Positions 8,375 through 15,876 of a stretch of DNA of 26,082 nt are shown here, one piece after another. The stretch is from Gammaproteobacteria bacterium. GTDB lineage: Bacteria > Pseudomonadota > Gammaproteobacteria > Steroidobacterales > UBA11654. The stretch is taken from the NCBI GenBank assembly GCA_012965065.1, contig DTSX01000093.1:1-26082 (forward strand), written 5' to 3'. The notes beneath the pieces were generated by a model that saw only the letters and a list, made by a program, of their open reading frames with translations, was not told where the DNA came from and ran no database searches. The first letter of the stretch is position 1; the number at the start of each line of letters is the position of its first letter. Made by a program: the position numbers and the translations under genes.

Positions 8375-10501
8375 TCAATTAATTAGCTTTATAACTGCCA
8401 TCGCTGCTTCGGTGACGTTGGTTCCAGGGCCAAACACGGCACCAACACCTTGTGATTTAAGCTCGGGAATATCCTTCTCTGGGATAATGCCGCCGCAGAC
8501 CACAACGATGTTTTCAGCTTTTTCATTTCTAAGTGCCTCGATTAACATCGGCACTAAAGTTTTGTGACCAGCTGCTTGGGTAGAAACCCCGATGATATGA
8601 ACATCATTCTCAATCGCTTGTTTGGCTGCTTCTTCAGGGGTTTGAAACAATGGTCCGATATCAACATCAAAACCCATGTCAGCAAATGCAGTGGCTATAA
8701 CTTTAGCTCCTCGATCGTGACCGTCTTGTCCCAACTTTGCAACCAGTATTCTGGGTTGTCTTCCAAAATTCTTAGCAAAAGATGAAATTTGTTCTTCAAT
8801 TTTCATGAAATTCTTATCTCCTTCATATTCACTACGATACACACCGCTGATCGATTGAGCCACTGCTTGATGGCGACCAAAAACTCGCTCCAAAGCTAGG
8901 GAAATCTCACCCACAGTGGCTCTTGCTTTGGCAGCTTCAACGGCAATTTCCAGCAAATTAGATGTTTCCTTCCTGGCTGCTGATTCCAGTTGATCCAGGG
9001 CAGTTTGACATTGTTTCTCGTCTCGTTTCGATTTCACAGACATAATTTTTTTAATTTGCTGGTCTCTGACTTGCTGGTTATCAATTAAGCGGATGTCAAC
9101 GGGATCTTGATTCTTGGAGATGTATTTATTCACTCCAACGATTGTTTCTTCTTTTTTGTCGATTCTTGCTTGTCTGATTGCAGCTGATTCTTCAATCCGT
9201 AACTTTGGAACCCCTGCTTGCACTGCTCTTGTCATTCCCCCGAGTTCTTCTGCTTCTTCTATCAATTTTCTCGCTTCATTAACAAGTGAGGCAGTTAGGG
9301 ATTCGAGATAATAAGAGCCAGCCAGAGGGTCAATAACATTGGTTAGCCCGGATTCTTCTTTTAGGATCAATTGGGTTGTTCTGGCAATTTGGGCTGAGAA
9401 AGGAGTTGGAAGTGCCAAGGCCTCATCAAAGGAATTAGTATGCAATGATTGGGTTCCACCAAGTACTGCTGCCATTGCTTCTATTGTGGTGCGAATAATA
9501 TTGTTGTAAGGATCCTGGCTGGTTAAACTTACCCCAGAAGTTTGACAATGTGTTCTGAGCATAAGCGACTGAGGGTTGCTGGGAGCAAATTCTTTTTCAA
9601 TCAATTCTGCCCACAACAGTCTAGCGGCTCTTAATTTTGCGACTTCCATGAAAAAATTCATTCCAATCCCGAAAAAGAAAGAAAGTCTTGGAGCAAATGA
9701 ATCGATGTCCAGTCCTTTTTTTATCGCCGCCCTTACATACTCAACACCATCTGCCAGTGTGTAGGCCAACTCTTGAGTGCAAGTTGCCCCTGCTTCAAGC
9801 ATGTGGTAACCGGAAATTGACACCGAATTGAATTTTGGCAGTTGTTTTGATGCGTAGGCGATAATGTCTGCGACAATCCTCATGGAAGCTTTTGGTGGAT
9901 AAATATAGGTATTGCGGACCATGAATTCCTTGAGGATATCGTTTTGTAAAGTTCCATTAAGTTCCTTCTGGGCGACACCTTGTTCCTCGGCAGCAACGAT
10001 AAACATCGCCATAATGGGTATTACCGCACCATTCATGGTCATTGAAACTGACATCTTTTTCAGAGGTATTTGATCAAAGAGTATTTGCATGTCTTCCACG
10101 GTGTCTATGGCTACACCTGCTTTACCAACATCGCCGGTAACACGAGGGTGATCGGAGTCATAACCTCGATGGGTAGCTAAATCAAAGGCAACTGACAACC
10201 CTGTCTGGCCTGCGGCAATATTGTCACGGTAGAATTGGTTGGATTCTTCGGCAGTGGAAAATCCAGAATACTGCCGAACCGTCCATGGTCTTTTGGCATA
10301 CATCGTGGCTCTTGGTCCTCTAAGGTATGGTGGAAGGCCGGGAAACGAGTCTAGGTGGCTGATTTCTTCGAGATCATCTGCGGTGTATAGGGGTTTTACA
10401 TCTATACCCTCTAATGTCTCCCAGATTAGGCTGTCAATCGGTTCGCCATCGAGTTCTTCAGCTACTTTTTTTTCCCAATCTTTTTTGTTAGATCTGGTCA
10501 T
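8375..10501 (-). CDS. mutB: Methylmalonyl-CoA mutase, catalytic subunit with B12 domain
   Basis: Adenosylcobalamin-dependent isomerisation of (R)-methylmalonyl-CoA to succinyl-CoA. The 708-residue protein has a TIM-barrel domain followed by the C-terminal B12 domain in one chain. Tyr78 (RQYSGF), Arg196 (MVRNTYIYPP) and His233 (SGYHMLEAG) sit at a constant offset of 11 from Tyr89, Arg207 and His244 of the Propionibacterium enzyme, which favours methylmalonyl-CoA over isobutyryl-CoA as substrate. The B12-binding DGHDRG is at 593-598 with His595 as lower axial ligand. No separate small subunit is seen, so it probably works as a homodimer. It heads the tight mutB-pccB-pccA-meaB-mce run. The 93-base gap to matB upstream holds no obvious terminator; an own promoter there cannot be excluded. 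Confidence 0.96.
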   Translation of the reverse strand: MTRSNKKDWEKKVAEELDGEPIDSLIWETLEGIDVKPLYTADDLEEISHLDSFPGLPPYLRGPRATMYAKRPWTVRQYSGFSTAEESNQFYRDNIAAGQTGLSVAFDLATHRGYDSDHPRVTGDVGKAGVAIDTVEDMQILFDQIPLKKMSVSMTMNGAVIPIMAMFIVAAEEQGVAQKELNGTLQNDILKEFMVRNTYIYPPKASMRIVADIIAYASKQLPKFNSVSISGYHMLEAGATCTQELAYTLADGVEYVRAAIKKGLDIDSFAPRLSFFFGIGMNFFMEVAKLRAARLLWAELIEKEFAPSNPQSLMLRTHCQTSGVSLTSQDPYNNIIRTTIEAMAAVLGGTQSLHTNSFDEALALPTPFSAQIARTTQLILKEESGLTNVIDPLAGSYYLESLTASLVNEARKLIEEAEELGGMTRAVQAGVPKLRIEESAAIRQARIDKKEETIVGVNKYISKNQDPVDIRLIDNQQVRDQQIKKIMSVKSKRDEKQCQTALDQLESAARKETSNLLEIAVEAAKARATVGEISLALERVFGRHQAVAQSISGVYRSEYEGDKNFMKIEEQISSFAKNFGRQPRILVAKLGQDGHDRGAKVIATAFADMGFDVDIGPLFQTPEEAAKQAIENDVHIIGVSTQAAGHKTLVPMLIEALRNEKAENIVVVCGGIIPEKDIPELKSQGVGAVFGPGTNVTEAAMAVIKLIN

Positions 10502-10594
10502 TTTTCTCTTTTTTCACAATCAATAGTTTTTATGGGTCTATTGTATAGATCTGTGCCTAGCAATCATAGAAGATCGGTGGTAAAAGTAATTTAA

Positions 10595-12091
10595 TTATTT
10601 TATAAATTGTTGTTTTATAATATCTTTTTGTATTTTACCCATTGTATTTCTAGGTAGTGTAGACACAAATAAAACAGCTTTTGGAACCTTGTAGCTTGCC
10701 AATTCTTGTTTGGTCAACGCAATGATTTTCTCTGCATTTAACTGAGAGCCATCCTTCCTGACTACCACAGCAGTGACCGTCTCTCCAAAATCATCATCAG
10801 AAGTCCCAAACACTGTGCATTCCAGAACGTCTTCAATATTGTTGATCACCGTTTCAACCTCGACTGGATAGACATTAAGACCCCCACTAATAATTAAGTC
10901 CGTTTTTCTGCCAACAATCGTTATGTAGCCATTTCCATCTTTCCTTGCTTGATCACCGGTTCTGAAAAACCCATCCGAAGTCAGTGACTGCTTTGTTGCT
11001 TCGTCTTGACGCCAATACCCCAAGCAAACATTCGGTCCTTTAACTTCTAGCTCTCCTACTTCATTGGTTTGATTGACAATTCTCGTTGCAATACCTTCCA
11101 GCGGCAAACCCACGGAGCCAGCTTTCCTTAAATGATCGACTGGATTACTGGTGTTCATCAAAGTTTCAGTCATACCATAACGTTCAACGATCTCATGGTT
11201 GGTGGCTTGTTTGAAATCATTGAAAGTATCCATCCGGAGAGGTGCTGATCCAGAAATGAACAGTCGTATTTTCTTGCATTTTGAGTGGCTTAACTTACCA
11301 CTTTTTAACAGTCGGTTGTAATAAGTAGGGACACCCATCATAAGTGTTGCTCGGGGAATGGATTCAATCACTGTTTCTGAGTCAAAACGAGGCAGGAAAA
11401 TCATCGAGCCACCGGTTAACAGGCAGCAATTTATACCCACGAACAGACCGTGTACATGGAAAATTGGCAATGCATGAATTAAGCAGTCTGCTTCCGACAA
11501 TTTCCAGGTTTTGATGAGTGTTTTAGCGTTGCTAATAAGATTGTTATGGCTCAACATGACTCCTTTAGGTTTGCCCGTTGTCCCTGATGAATAAACCAAT
11601 GCGACGAGTGAATCTGCTGTACAAGCATGGGTTCTGTATTCAGTCGACTGGGACTTTGATCTTGAAATAAGGCTACCTTTACCACGATTAGAAAGGGTTA
11701 AAATTGGGATTTTTTTTGGTAAGCCAAATAAGGTTTTATAGGTATCTTCATTCTTTGGGTCGCAAATAATAATTGTTGGATCCGCGTCCTCAAAAAAATA
11801 GGAAACCTCTGAAGATGTATAATCAGGGTTCAGTGGATGGTAAACGAATCCACCTCTTAAGCAGGCTAAATAAAGGGCAATTGAATCGGTAACTTTTTCG
11901 GTCTGGATGGAAATTCGGTCTCCTGGTTCTGCATTCAATGACTTCAGAGTATTGGCAATCCTAGCGGATTGCTTTACCACATTTCTACGGGTAAGTTTCT
12001 GTCCGTTTTGGAGAACCAAGAGAGTCTTGTCCAAATCTTTACTCAGGACATTTTCAAAGGCATTATAGAGGTTGTTTTTAATTTCTTGCAT
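10595..12091 (-). CDS. matB: Malonyl-CoA/methylmalonyl-CoA synthetase (MatB-like AMP-forming ligase)
   Basis: An acyl-adenylate-forming ligase of 498 residues, the MatB length. ANL-family motifs are in order: the phosphate loop YSSGTTGKPKG at 167-177, YGMTET at 305-310, GRKTDLIISGG at 394-404 and the C-terminal catalytic lysine Lys486 in NTMGKIQK. The segments HALPIFHVHGLF (206-217), FLPRFD (232-237) and MMGVPTYYNRLL (251-262) are characteristic of malonyl-CoA synthetases rather than general fatty acid ligases. MatB enzymes act on malonate and, in many cases, methylmalonate. Lying just upstream of mutB on the same strand, it could return free methylmalonate to the pathway. The start is an ATG with no strong Shine-Dalgarno. 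Confidence 0.85.
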   Translation of the reverse strand: MQEIKNNLYNAFENVLSKDLDKTLLVLQNGQKLTRRNVVKQSARIANTLKSLNAEPGDRISIQTEKVTDSIALYLACLRGGFVYHPLNPDYTSSEVSYFFEDADPTIIICDPKNEDTYKTLFGLPKKIPILTLSNRGKGSLISRSKSQSTEYRTHACTADSLVALVYSSGTTGKPKGVMLSHNNLISNAKTLIKTWKLSEADCLIHALPIFHVHGLFVGINCCLLTGGSMIFLPRFDSETVIESIPRATLMMGVPTYYNRLLKSGKLSHSKCKKIRLFISGSAPLRMDTFNDFKQATNHEIVERYGMTETLMNTSNPVDHLRKAGSVGLPLEGIATRIVNQTNEVGELEVKGPNVCLGYWRQDEATKQSLTSDGFFRTGDQARKDGNGYITIVGRKTDLIISGGLNVYPVEVETVINNIEDVLECTVFGTSDDDFGETVTAVVVRKDGSQLNAEKIIALTKQELASYKVPKAVLFVSTLPRNTMGKIQKDIIKQQFIK

Positions 12092-12225
12092 CGAAAGTGT
12101 TTTCCAAAGAGATGACTGCCTAAGGGAGCAATCATAACATTAGAATCGGTGACAGGATGAAATACAAATGACCTAAAATAGAGTTATATTTTAGATTGTT
12201 CTTAACGAAGGATAGAGAGACAGAT
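12092..12225. promoter_or_regulatory. Divergent intergenic region between matB and the LLM oxidoreductase gene
   Basis: The 134-base gap must hold the promoters of two opposite transcription units. On the + strand a TATATT at 12185-12190 is a possible -10 element without a convincing -35. On the minus strand TCTAAT preceded 17 bases upstream by TTGTAT is a weak candidate for matB. Both are guesses. The inverted repeat at 12173-12194 overlaps the + strand candidate. Confidence 0.35.
12173..12194. repeat. Inverted repeat, possible operator
   Basis: CTAAAATA, six spacer bases, then TATTTTAG: a perfect 8-bp dyad overlapping the possible -10 element of the LLM oxidoreductase gene. The size and placement would suit a dimeric repressor, but AT-rich dyads also arise by chance. 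Confidence 0.3.
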
Positions 12226-13266
12226 ATGAAATTAGGAATGGGATTAGGGTATTCGCCAGCCAAGTTAACAATACCTATGGAAGATATTTTAGAGGCAGAA
12301 AAACTAGGATTTGATTCAGTTTGGTCCGCAGAGTCCTATGGCTCCGATGCTGTTTCTGTCGCGTCTTATGTTTTGGCCTTAACCACCAAGATCAAAGTAG
12401 GCACTGCAATCATGCAGATGCAGGCTAGAACACCAACCATGACTGCGATGACCGCTTTATCACTGAATGCACTTTCTGGAGGTCGGTTTTTACTCGGCCT
12501 TGGGCCCTCAGGACCTCAAGTAGTGGAGGGCTGGTATGGGCAACCTTACGGCAGACCGCTTACGAGAACAAAAGAATACATTTCAATCGTCAAGAAAATC
12601 GTAGCCCGAGAAGAAGCCTTAACTCATGAGGGTTTCCATTACCAAATTCCTTACACCGGTGAAGGTTCCAGCGGTCTTGGAAAACCATTGAAAAGCATCC
12701 TCCACAGCACCAGTGATTTAAAAATTTATACGGCATCAATTACCCCTGCGGGGTTGAGGTGTGCTGGTGAAGTTTCTGACGGTGTTTTCCCTATTTGGAT
12801 GAATCCTGAGAAGTTTAATTTGATCGGTGATCATGTCGAAGAAGGATTTGCAAAAGCAGGGCAAAACAAAGGTTATGAGAATTTTGATGTTGCACCTTTT
12901 GTGCCAGTTGCAATGGGCGACAATATTGATTTTTGCATTATGGCGATGAAACCAATGATGGCACTCTACATCGGGGGTATGGGTGCCAAATCCAAGAATT
13001 TTTATAACGACTATGCCAAACGGCTTGGGTATGAAGAAGCCGCTGAAACCATTCAAGATCTATATTTGCAGGGAAAGAAAGAAGAAGCTGCTATGGCTGT
13101 TCCAAATGCATTGGTTGATGAGTGTGCATTAATTGGTCCAGCCGAAAGAATTAAAGAACGGCTGCAGCCCTGGAAAGAATTGGATAAAACAGGAAAGATC
13201 GGCACCTTGGTTTTAGGCAATGTATCAAAAAAAGTTCTCAGGGTTATTGCCGAAGAAATACTTTAA
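12226..13266 (+). CDS. F420-type luciferase-like (LLM class) oxidoreductase, Rv3520c-like
   Basis: A TIM-barrel oxidoreductase of the bacterial luciferase superfamily, 346 residues from the ATG at 12226. A TTG ten codons earlier is open but lacks support, whereas purine-rich GAGAGA lies five bases before the ATG. The N-terminal MKLGMGLGY, FDSVWSAESYGSDA, the TAIMQMQARTP strand, LGLGPSGPQVVEGWYGQPYG and the TGEGSSGLGKPLK loop resemble the mycobacterial Rv3520c subfamily as I recall it. These are annotated as coenzyme F420-dependent, though the substrate is unknown. The F420 genes 3-11 kb downstream in this window make F420 rather than FMN the likely cofactor. One deviation: where relatives have a LGAEGP-type stretch after the phosphate-binding region, this one reads YTASITPAGL. 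It is the first gene of a + strand unit of four. Confidence 0.82.
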   Translation: MKLGMGLGYSPAKLTIPMEDILEAEKLGFDSVWSAESYGSDAVSVASYVLALTTKIKVGTAIMQMQARTPTMTAMTALSLNALSGGRFLLGLGPSGPQVVEGWYGQPYGRPLTRTKEYISIVKKIVAREEALTHEGFHYQIPYTGEGSSGLGKPLKSILHSTSDLKIYTASITPAGLRCAGEVSDGVFPIWMNPEKFNLIGDHVEEGFAKAGQNKGYENFDVAPFVPVAMGDNIDFCIMAMKPMMALYIGGMGAKSKNFYNDYAKRLGYEEAAETIQDLYLQGKKEEAAMAVPNALVDECALIGPAERIKERLQPWKELDKTGKIGTLVLGNVSKKVLRVIAEEIL

Positions 13267-13275
13267 GCAAGTGAC

Positions 13276-13491
13276 ATGGTGAAGAGTATCGGTCTAATTT
13301 TAATTTTGCTGGCTTTCTTGATTCTGTCAGGTTACGGAGTGTATGAAATGCTTCACGATGAAGAATTATCAAAACTTATGAAATTTTCCTTAACTGGCTT
13401 GTATTTTGGATTTATCGTGATATTTGTTGGGGTTTTGACACAAAGGTTGAAAGAGCGAAAATCTGACAAATACATTGGTGTGGAGAAGTAA
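13276..13491 (+). CDS. Small two-helix membrane protein
   Basis: 71 residues with two hydrophobic helices, at about 5-25 and 37-57, and a charged C-terminal tail (RLKERKSDKY). Both ends are probably cytoplasmic. It starts 9 bases after the oxidoreductase stop, and the next gene starts one base after its own stop, so it belongs to the same operon. I recognise no family; it may assist the neighbouring YbjQ and membrane proteins, but nothing shows this directly. Confidence 0.65.
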   Translation: MVKSIGLILILLAFLILSGYGVYEMLHDEELSKLMKFSLTGLYFGFIVIFVGVLTQRLKERKSDKYIGVEK

Positions 13492-13492
13492 T

Positions 13493-13813
13493 GTGATTGT
13501 TACTACAAGCCCAGATCTACCCGGACACAAGATCTTAGAAGCAATTGGGATCGTTAAGGGGAGTTCCATAAGAGCCAGACATATTGGCAAAGATATCATT
13601 GCTGGGTTGAGAAATATTGTTGGAGGTGAGATTCATGAATACAGTAAACTGCTTGCTGAGAGTCGCGAACAAGCCTTGGATAGAATGATTGAAAATGCAA
13701 ATGAAAAGGGTGCCAACGCCATTATTAGTGTTCGATTCACCACCTCTGTTCTCATGGGCGGAGCTGCTGAAATGATGGCTTATGGGACTGCTGTGATAAC
13801 CGAAAAGGAGTGA
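13493..13813 (+). CDS. YbjQ/UPF0145 family protein
   Basis: 106 residues from a GTG at 13493. This start gives MIVTTSPDLPGHKI, the usual N terminus of the family, and GGAGA lies six bases upstream (13482-13486) inside the preceding gene. The body carries the family hallmarks: GIVKGSSIRARHIGKD, the GLRNIVGGEIHEYSKLLAES helix and, near the end, ANEKGANAIISVRF and GTAVITE. Family members form small ring-shaped oligomers; no biochemical activity is established. A longer reading from TTG at 13475 would overlap the upstream gene and lacks support. Confidence 0.85.
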   Translation: MIVTTSPDLPGHKILEAIGIVKGSSIRARHIGKDIIAGLRNIVGGEIHEYSKLLAESREQALDRMIENANEKGANAIISVRFTTSVLMGGAAEMMAYGTAVITEKE

Positions 13814-13816
13814 GCA

Positions 13817-14209
13817 ATGAACTATAAATCTGTGTTTCGTTTTTTAATTATTGTACCGATATTACTTATCTTCGTTGCCGTCGGCCTCGACTTGGTTTAC
13901 CCCTTTCCAGAATCAGTCAGTGCATACTACGGTGGCCTCGCCGGAGTTGGCTTCAGTCAAATATATTACGCCTATTTATTTGTTGCCATAGCCGCTTTTA
14001 TTGCGGATCTGTGTCTTTTTTTCTTTGTCAGAAACTCACGTGAGATTTGGGTGATATTGATGGTGATTTTTTTCATACTTGCAGCGTCCATGCCTGAGCT
14101 GACGATCATGTCACCACTGTCAATTGTTTTGGTACAGGTTGCCTGGTTGATGGCAGGTATTAAGATATCCATGGCCTATTTGTCACCTCCAATCAGAGAT
14201 TTGTTTTAG
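13817..14209 (+). CDS. Four-helix integral membrane protein of unknown function
   Basis: 130 residues with four predicted membrane helices at about 7-28, 49-71, 77-97 and 100-122 and very short loops. A strong AAGGAG (13805-13810) lies six bases before the ATG, overlapping the end of the YbjQ gene, so expression is clearly intended. I recognise no family. It closes the + strand operon and is followed by a hairpin terminator. Linkage with YbjQ and the 71-residue protein suggests a membrane-associated module. Confidence 0.7.
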   Translation: MNYKSVFRFLIIVPILLIFVAVGLDLVYPFPESVSAYYGGLAGVGFSQIYYAYLFVAIAAFIADLCLFFFVRNSREIWVILMVIFFILAASMPELTIMSPLSIVLVQVAWLMAGIKISMAYLSPPIRDLF

Positions 14210-14238
14210 TTGCCATTCACACCGATCAAGCATTGAAA

Positions 14239-14264
14239 AAAAGGGGGCTGTTCAGCCCCCTTTT
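14239..14264. terminator. Bidirectional rho-independent terminator
   Basis: An 11-bp perfect stem: AAAAGGGGGCT (14239-14249), loop GTTC, AGCCCCCTTTT (14254-14264). The stem has A/T flanks on both sides, so a T-run follows it on either strand. It serves the + strand operon ending at 14209 and ibpA, which ends at 14271 on the minus strand. Confidence 0.92.
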
Positions 14265-14270
14265 AATTTC

Positions 14271-14720
14271 TTATCCCAACAACTTCTTCTTTGAAGTGAG
14301 TGATATTTTCTTAGGTCTTTGGTGTTCAGGGATAACACTCTCCATCCCAATGTATAGCATTCCATTGGACAGAGCCGCACCCTTGACGACCATGTCATCA
14401 GACAAGACAAACTTTCTGATGAAGCTCCTTGCCGCCAGACCTTGGTGAACCAATCCTTCAGAGGCTTCCTGTGGGCTATTGCCGCTGATGGTGAGGTTCT
14501 CACCCGCAACCTCGACGTCAATATCTTTTTCATCAAAACCAGCAACGGCCAGCTCAATGGTATATTGATCATCAGAGACCTTACGGATGTTGTAAGGCGG
14601 ATAATTGGTACTCTGAGATTTCGAATTTGCCAAAAGCGACAAGGCATCAAATGTCCTGTCAAAACCAACAGCAAATGGCGAGATATCTCTCCATACCGAG
14701 TCAAATATTGTATTAACCAT
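14271..14720 (-). CDS. ibpA: Small heat-shock protein, IbpA type
   Basis: An Hsp20/alpha-crystallin chaperone of 149 residues that holds unfolding proteins for later rescue by DnaK/ClpB. The N terminus (SPFAVGFDRTFDAL) and the YPPYNI stretch that opens the crystallin domain match enterobacterial IbpA. So do ELAVAGFDEKDI, the GLAARSF motif, and NGMLYIGMESVIPE near the C terminus. The C-terminal IEI-type anchor of many relatives is replaced by KKISL. Its ATG is preceded by AGGAG at a spacing of six bases. Upstream lie a sigma32-like promoter and a ROSE-like leader, so both transcriptional and translational heat control are expected. Confidence 0.93.
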   Translation of the reverse strand: MVNTIFDSVWRDISPFAVGFDRTFDALSLLANSKSQSTNYPPYNIRKVSDDQYTIELAVAGFDEKDIDVEVAGENLTISGNSPQEASEGLVHQGLAARSFIRKFVLSDDMVVKGAALSNGMLYIGMESVIPEHQRPKKISLTSKKKLLG

Positions 14721-14784
14721 AATCTACTCCTTTTTTAAGCAAGTTAACTATTAATTCGTAGACCCATTATTGGCGTCTACATGG
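14721..14784 (-). promoter_or_regulatory. ROSE-like RNA thermometer in the ibpA leader
   Basis: The leader from about 14784 to 14721 contains a first hairpin (GTAGAC paired with GTCTAC, about 14758-14780). Then comes TTGCTT (14737-14742), which can fold onto the Shine-Dalgarno AGGAG (14727-14731) across a short A-rich loop. UUGCU opposite AGGA is the ROSE element signature (U, U/C, G, C, U), including the unusual G-G pair. Melting on heat would free the ribosome site. Confidence 0.65.
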
Positions 14785-14790
14785 AAAGAT

Positions 14791-14816
14791 ATATGGGTCC
14801 TTTTTTAGACTTCAAG
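14791..14816 (-). promoter_or_regulatory. Sigma32 (RpoH) heat-shock promoter of ibpA
   Basis: On the minus strand CTTGAA (14811-14816) is followed after 13 bases by CCCATAT (14791-14797). This closely matches the sigma32 consensus CTTGAA, 13-15 bases, CCCCAT-T. It sits about 70 bases before the ibpA ATG and just beyond the end of the permease gene. Confidence 0.8.
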
Positions 14817-14836
14817 TGAGGAGATAAAAAATACTT

Positions 14837-15751
14837 CTATGCAGTTGGGCTTGGGAAGTAAAACCTTCTCCAGAGACGGATGCCAAGGATCAACGACAGT
14901 ATCCACAAAATAAATTCAGGCCAGTTGGGGTTGCTGTTGTAGCCAAAAAAGCCCTTCAGGAATACACCAATTCTCCCCTTGTCGTGCAAAAGGTGGGTGT
15001 ATTTTTCATTCCCACTGAGGTTGTACGAGTAGGAAGCCGGGTTATTGTTTTCACTAAGCTCTGATTTGGGTTGTAAGATGTCCCAAACTCTGGAGATTTC
15101 TTGTTTTTCTTCCAAACCTATCCAGTCCAGATGATTGCCCTTGACGATAAATTCTTCTGCCTCATGGGTACCGTAAGCAACCATTCCTGATGCAAAGATA
15201 ACCAACAACAGGGTAGTGACTTGAAAAAATGAACGAAGATTAACTCGCCTTCCTTGTATCACTACAAAGTAACCGATCAGGATGGCGGTAAGCATGCCAG
15301 TAAAAAAGCCAATGTAGGAGAATGTTTGCAAGATAGAAAAGCTACCCATCAAGAAAATTGAAGTTTCAAACCCTTCACGCAAAACTGCAAAAAACACCAC
15401 TAAAAACACCCCATAACCCGAGGTTGCCATGGCGCGTTGGGTTTGGCCTTCAAGTCCAGCCCGATCACTGACGTGTTTGGAGAGCCAGAATATAACGTAC
15501 CAGAGGAGTCCAGCGGTGAGGAACATGAACACAGACTCGACCATGGCTTCAATCGAAGCGTTGCCAATTGATACCTTAATGTTATTTAATAAAACCCCAA
15601 CAATAACACTTGCGATTAATGCAGAAACAACACCGAACCACAATTGCTTAATTTCCCGGTGAAGATTGTTTTTTTCCAAGAGGGTATAGATGATGCCAAC
15701 AATTAGGCAAGCTTCAAGACTCTCACGAAAAACAATAATAAATTCATTCAT
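14837..15751 (-). CDS. FTR1/EfeU-family high-affinity iron permease
   Basis: An inner-membrane iron permease of 304 residues from the ATG at 15751; an upstream TTG at 15775 is less likely. It begins MNEFIIVFRESLEACL, and the two iron-binding REXXE motifs are RESLE at 9-13 and REGFE at 125-129, each inside a membrane helix as the family requires. About seven helices are visible, with a soluble loop near residues 205-265 (THEAEEF to FLKGFFGY) before the last helix. No efeO, efeB or P19-like partner lies beside it, so it acts alone or with partners elsewhere. A Fur-like palindrome about 100 bases upstream suggests iron-repressed expression. Confidence 0.88.
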   Translation of the reverse strand: MNEFIIVFRESLEACLIVGIIYTLLEKNNLHREIKQLWFGVVSALIASVIVGVLLNNIKVSIGNASIEAMVESVFMFLTAGLLWYVIFWLSKHVSDRAGLEGQTQRAMATSGYGVFLVVFFAVLREGFETSIFLMGSFSILQTFSYIGFFTGMLTAILIGYFVVIQGRRVNLRSFFQVTTLLLVIFASGMVAYGTHEAEEFIVKGNHLDWIGLEEKQEISRVWDILQPKSELSENNNPASYSYNLSGNEKYTHLLHDKGRIGVFLKGFFGYNSNPNWPEFILWILSLILGIRLWRRFYFPSPTA

Positions 15752-15854
15752 GCTTGTAACCTTGTCTTTGTCCAAAAAATAGGAAGGAAAGACCTTAAGA
15801 GTCTGGTTTGTGGTAATCCCTTACTGTTATTAATTAGGTAGGTTATTAATAATG

Positions 15855-15876
15855 ATTATCATTTGCAAATGATAAT
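15855..15876. promoter_or_regulatory. Fur-box-like perfect palindrome upstream of the iron permease
   Basis: A 22-bp perfect palindrome whose left half is ATTATCATTTG. The core agrees with the gammaproteobacterial Fur site type (AATGATAATCATTTGC-like), and flanking ATTAATAATG extends the repeated hexamer pattern. It lies 104 bases before the permease ATG. Confidence 0.75.

Noticed and set aside
8375..10501. mutB product as an isobutyryl-CoA or ethylmalonyl-CoA mutase
   Set aside because: Tyr78, Arg196 and His233 match methylmalonyl-CoA mutase, the B12 domain is fused in the usual way, and pcc, mce and meaB are adjacent.
14252..14704. 150-residue minus-strand open frame overlapping ibpA
   Set aside because: It is a frame-shifted shadow of ibpA, with arginine- and serine-rich low-quality protein sequence and no family resemblance.
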